Positions 6,396-7,895 of a stretch of DNA of 7,895 nucleotides are shown piece after piece. Positions within the stretch are counted from its first letter, which is position 1, and each line of letters begins with the position of its first letter. This DNA is from Nitrosotalea sp. GTDB lineage: Archaea; Thermoproteota; Nitrososphaeria; Nitrososphaerales; Nitrosopumilaceae. The translations under genes and the position numbers were made by a program. The notes beneath the pieces are model-generated. The model searched no databases. It was given only the letters and a program-made list of their open reading frames with translations, and was not told where the DNA came from. The DNA lies in assembly GCA_022545805.1 (NCBI GenBank), contig JAKEIJ010000098.1, forward strand, positions 1-7,895, read 5' to 3'.

Positions 6396-7069
6396 AAAAA
6401 AGAATTGTAGTAAAATTGTCAGGAAGCTTGTTTGGCCTTGAAGACATGAAGACATTAAAACAGTATGCCGAGTTTTTTGTGAAAATCAGCAAGGTCTGCC
6501 AGCCAATAATAATTGCAGGAGGAGGAAAAATTGCAAGACATTACATTTCACACGCAAGATCATCTGGTGCAGACGAATCAACACTGGATGAACTTGGAAT
6601 CGAGGTATCAAGGCTTAATGCAAAACTTTTGATCTATGCATTACAGGAAAAAGCATATCCACATCCTCCAGTCAACCTAAAAGAGGTTGCAAATGCAGCT
6701 GACACAGGGATGATTGTAGTTACAGGTGGTCTTCATCCAGGACAGAGTACAAATGCAACTGCTGCGCTTATTGCAGAAAAAGTCAGGGCAAGTGCATTTT
6801 TCAATGCAACAGATGTTGATGGAGTCTATGACTCTGATCCAAACAAGAACAAGAATGCAAGCAAGTTCAAAAAGATACCAATAAAAAAACTGCGCTCAAT
6901 GCTTGTGCACCAAGATTCTGTGGCAGGAGGCTATGACCTGATGGACATAGTTGCACTAAAGGTGATAGAGCGCTCTAAACTAAAGACAAGAATACTAAAA
7001 GCAGACACAAAGATACTGGAAAAAGCAATCAAAGGAAGCCCAGAGGGCACCGAAATTACACTAGTCTGA
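6392..7069 (+). CDS. pyrH: UMP kinase, archaeal type
   Basis: It converts UMP to UDP with ATP, the entry to UTP, CTP and dTTP synthesis. The protein belongs to the amino-acid-kinase fold, not the P-loop NMP kinases. At 225 residues it matches the short archaeal form, without the N-terminal extension of bacterial PyrH. Visible motifs are the phosphate-binding VVKLSGS (6-12), AGGGK (42-46), the UMP-contacting [15 protein letters not shown] (111-125) and the nucleotide-site [13 protein letters not shown] (138-150). The start is set by the ATGA overlap with the HD gene and a GGTGA element 9 bases upstream. Its last 14 bases overlap the 3' end of the converging gene on the other strand. As the last gene of the operon it strengthens the nucleotide-metabolism reading of the whole unit. 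Confidence 0.95.
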   Translation: MKKRIVVKLSGSLFGLEDMKTLKQYAEFFVKISKVCQPIIIAGGGKIARHYISHARSSGADESTLDELGIEVSRLNAKLLIYALQEKAYPHPPVNLKEVANAADTGMIVVTGGLHPGQSTNATAALIAEKVRASAFFNATDVDGVYDSDPNKNKNASKFKKIPIKKLRSMLVHQDSVAGGYDLMDIVALKVIERSKLKTRILKADTKILEKAIKGSPEGTEITLV

Positions 7070-7373
7070 CCTGCCCTGTGTATTCTGGTATGTTGGCACT
7101 GATTGCTTTGTTTAAAATTTCTCTAGCAACATCTTCTGCAAGAACCTTTGACTGGGACTTGGCATAACCTTCTTCATCAACTATTACGACAAGCCATCCT
7201 TCTCCAGGTCTTTCAACAATTGCAACAAACTCTTTTTCGCCTACTGGCACAAACGAGCCCTGGGATTTTTTTACAGTAAGTGTGAGCATGGCAAAACCTG
7301 CATGTGAAAATAATGTCATCTGAGATTTTCTTGATCTTTCCTGACCTATTCTGACTGCCTGATGATACTGCAT
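7056..7373 (-). CDS. Uncharacterised small soluble protein (105 aa)
   Basis: I do not recognise a family. From the ATG at 7373 the protein has a basic, polar N-terminus (1-19), a short hydrophobic beta-like stretch (about 26-34), then a compact alternating region with [21 protein letters not shown] (49-69) that looks like two beta strands joined by a turn, and an alpha-helical stretch (about 76-93). There is no signal peptide or transmembrane helix. The frame can be extended to a TTG at 7388, but ATG 7373 is preferred because a TATA box lies about 25 bases upstream of it, giving a leaderless message. It converges on pyrH with a 14-base overlap and diverges from the LEA14-like gene. The alternating hydrophobic pattern and promoter argue for a real gene. 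Confidence 0.75.
   Translation of the reverse strand: MQYHQAVRIGQERSRKSQMTLFSHAGFAMLTLTVKKSQGSFVPVGEKEFVAIVERPGEGWLVVIVDEEGYAKSQSKVLAEDVAREILNKAISANIPEYTGQVRLV
7266..7272 (+). terminator. T-run, possible terminator of the pyrH operon
   Basis: Seven T residues on the plus strand lie about 200 bases after the pyrH stop, within the converging gene, where they encode Lys codons on the other strand. It is the longest T-run downstream of pyrH in this window. No hairpin is seen, so this is only a candidate. Confidence 0.2.
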
Positions 7374-7393
7374 GAATTGTATTTTCAAACTTT

Positions 7394-7401
7394 TACTATA
7401 A
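7394..7401 (-). promoter_or_regulatory. TATA box for the 105-aa gene
   Basis: On the minus strand this reads TTATAGTA, centred about 25 bases upstream of the ATG at 7373. It supports that ATG over the upstream TTG and predicts a leaderless transcript. Confidence 0.5.
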
Positions 7402-7417
7402 GCGTTTTCAACTCAAC

Positions 7418-7425
7418 ATTTAAGA
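7418..7425 (+). promoter_or_regulatory. TATA-like box for the LEA14-like gene
   Basis: ATTTAAGA is centred about 28 bases before the TTG at 7450. Transcription would begin at or next to this codon, so the TTG would be read from a leaderless mRNA. Confidence 0.4.
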
Positions 7426-7449
7426 ATTGAACAAATACTAGAAACATCC

Positions 7450-7895
7450 TTGGAAAAGAAAATTTTTCTTTATGCCACAGTAGGAGTTATAGTTGCAATA
7501 CTTGGAGTGGTTGCAATCTTACCAAGTTCTGGAATTCTCAAGAACATGTTTACTCCAAATGAAAGCACACCAACTGCGCTCACATCTGTAATGACTGAGG
7601 TAAAGCCTCTTGGCATACAATTCAATGGTTCCACAATATCATCAGTTGGAGACAGGGATGCAACAATAGAAACAAAGTTCAATCTTACAAATCCCAATGA
7701 CAATACTTTGATAATTGAAATGGTAACCTATGACATTTACGCAAACGGTGTCACAATTGGTCATGGACAATATGGACAACGATATGATGGAACTTGGGAG
7801 AGCTCTTCCTATTTACCATTGACACAACACAACTCTGAGATAATTACTGTTGATACAAAAATACTCAATGACGGAAATAATCCACAGGTCTGGTC
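7450..7895 (+). CDS. Membrane-anchored LEA14-like (WHy/LEA2 domain) protein, 3'-truncated
   Basis: The frame runs open to the window edge, giving 148 residues. It starts with a short basic N-terminus (MEKK), then one transmembrane or uncleaved signal segment (about 5-24), so the rest lies outside the membrane. The following domain resembles the LEA14/WHy (late embryogenesis abundant group 2) fold, an immunoglobulin-like beta sandwich. The clues are the conserved NPN in FNLTNPND (77-84) followed by LIIEMVTYDIYANGVTIGHG (87-106), typical of LEA2 strands. N-glycosylation sequons occur at N59 and N78. No ATG is suitably placed upstream. TTG 7450 is chosen because it precedes the hydrophobic helix directly and has a TATA-like box about 28 bases upstream. 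Its role is unknown; LEA2 proteins are linked to stress or surface functions. The C-terminus is outside the window. Confidence 0.82.
   Translation, partial: MEKKIFLYATVGVIVAILGVVAILPSSGILKNMFTPNESTPTALTSVMTEVKPLGIQFNGSTISSVGDRDATIETKFNLTNPNDNTLIIEMVTYDIYANGVTIGHGQYGQRYDGTWESSSYLPLTQHNSEIITVDTKILNDGNNPQVW

Noticed and set aside
7407..7431. Inverted repeat TTCAA ... TTGAA between the two divergent TATA boxes near 7400
   Set aside because: Only five matching bases per arm with a 15-base gap in AT-rich DNA; expected by chance.
1..7895. Search for CRISPR repeats, tRNA genes, insertion-sequence ends and defence genes
   Set aside because: No regularly spaced repeats, cloverleaf-like sequence, transposase or known defence domain was seen; the SAMHD1-like gene sits in a nucleotide-metabolism operon rather than a defence island.

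Overview
The window looks like chromosomal DNA of an ammonia-oxidising archaeon (Nitrososphaerota, formerly Thaumarchaeota; most like the Nitrosopumilales). This rests on the AT-rich composition, the archaeal-type UMP kinase, TATA boxes centred about 25-30 bases upstream of start codons with little or no leader, Shine-Dalgarno sites only inside operons, and the mix of a MacB/LolD-type ABC ATPase with a COG1361-type surface protein, an archaeal UbiB/ABC1 kinase, a small Hsp20 and a secreted LEA14-like protein. The genus cannot be fixed from the sequence alone. Coding density is very high. There is no tRNA, rRNA, CRISPR array, insertion sequence or phage gene, so this reads as core genome rather than an island.

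Layout. (1) 1-2061, plus strand: the 3' part of an ABC exporter ATPase, overlapping (ATGA) a secreted, C-terminally anchored protein with four predicted beta-sandwich domains. (2) 2095-4053, plus strand: a leaderless gene for a 130-residue protein of unknown function with two hydrophobic segments, followed by a UbiB/ABC1-type atypical kinase. The kinase seems to start at a rare ATT codon behind a strong Shine-Dalgarno site. (3) 4054-4437, minus strand: a small heat-shock protein whose stop codon abuts that of ubiB. (4) 4438-4561: a divergent promoter region with two TATA boxes and a perfect 14-bp palindrome roughly midway between them. (5) 4562-7069, plus strand: a tight three-gene operon of thymidylate kinase-like protein, HD phosphohydrolase (SAMHD1-like dNTPase family) and UMP kinase. 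(6) 7056-7373, minus strand: an unrecognised 105-residue protein whose 3' end overlaps that of pyrH. (7) 7450-end, plus strand: the 5' part of a membrane-anchored LEA14-like protein with a probable leaderless TTG start.

How the genes fit together. The tmk-HD-pyrH operon is a coherent pyrimidine/dNTP-pool unit: two NMP kinases feed dTDP and UDP, and an HD hydrolase could drain dNTPs. The UbiB kinase and its small membrane neighbour are probably co-translated and may act together at the membrane in quinone or lipid metabolism. The ABC ATPase and surface protein probably belong to one exporter operon that begins upstream of the window. I see no clear undescribed defence or mobile system. The most useful leads are the ATT start, the nucleotide-pool operon with its unusual thymidylate kinase motifs, and the palindrome between hsp20 and tmk.
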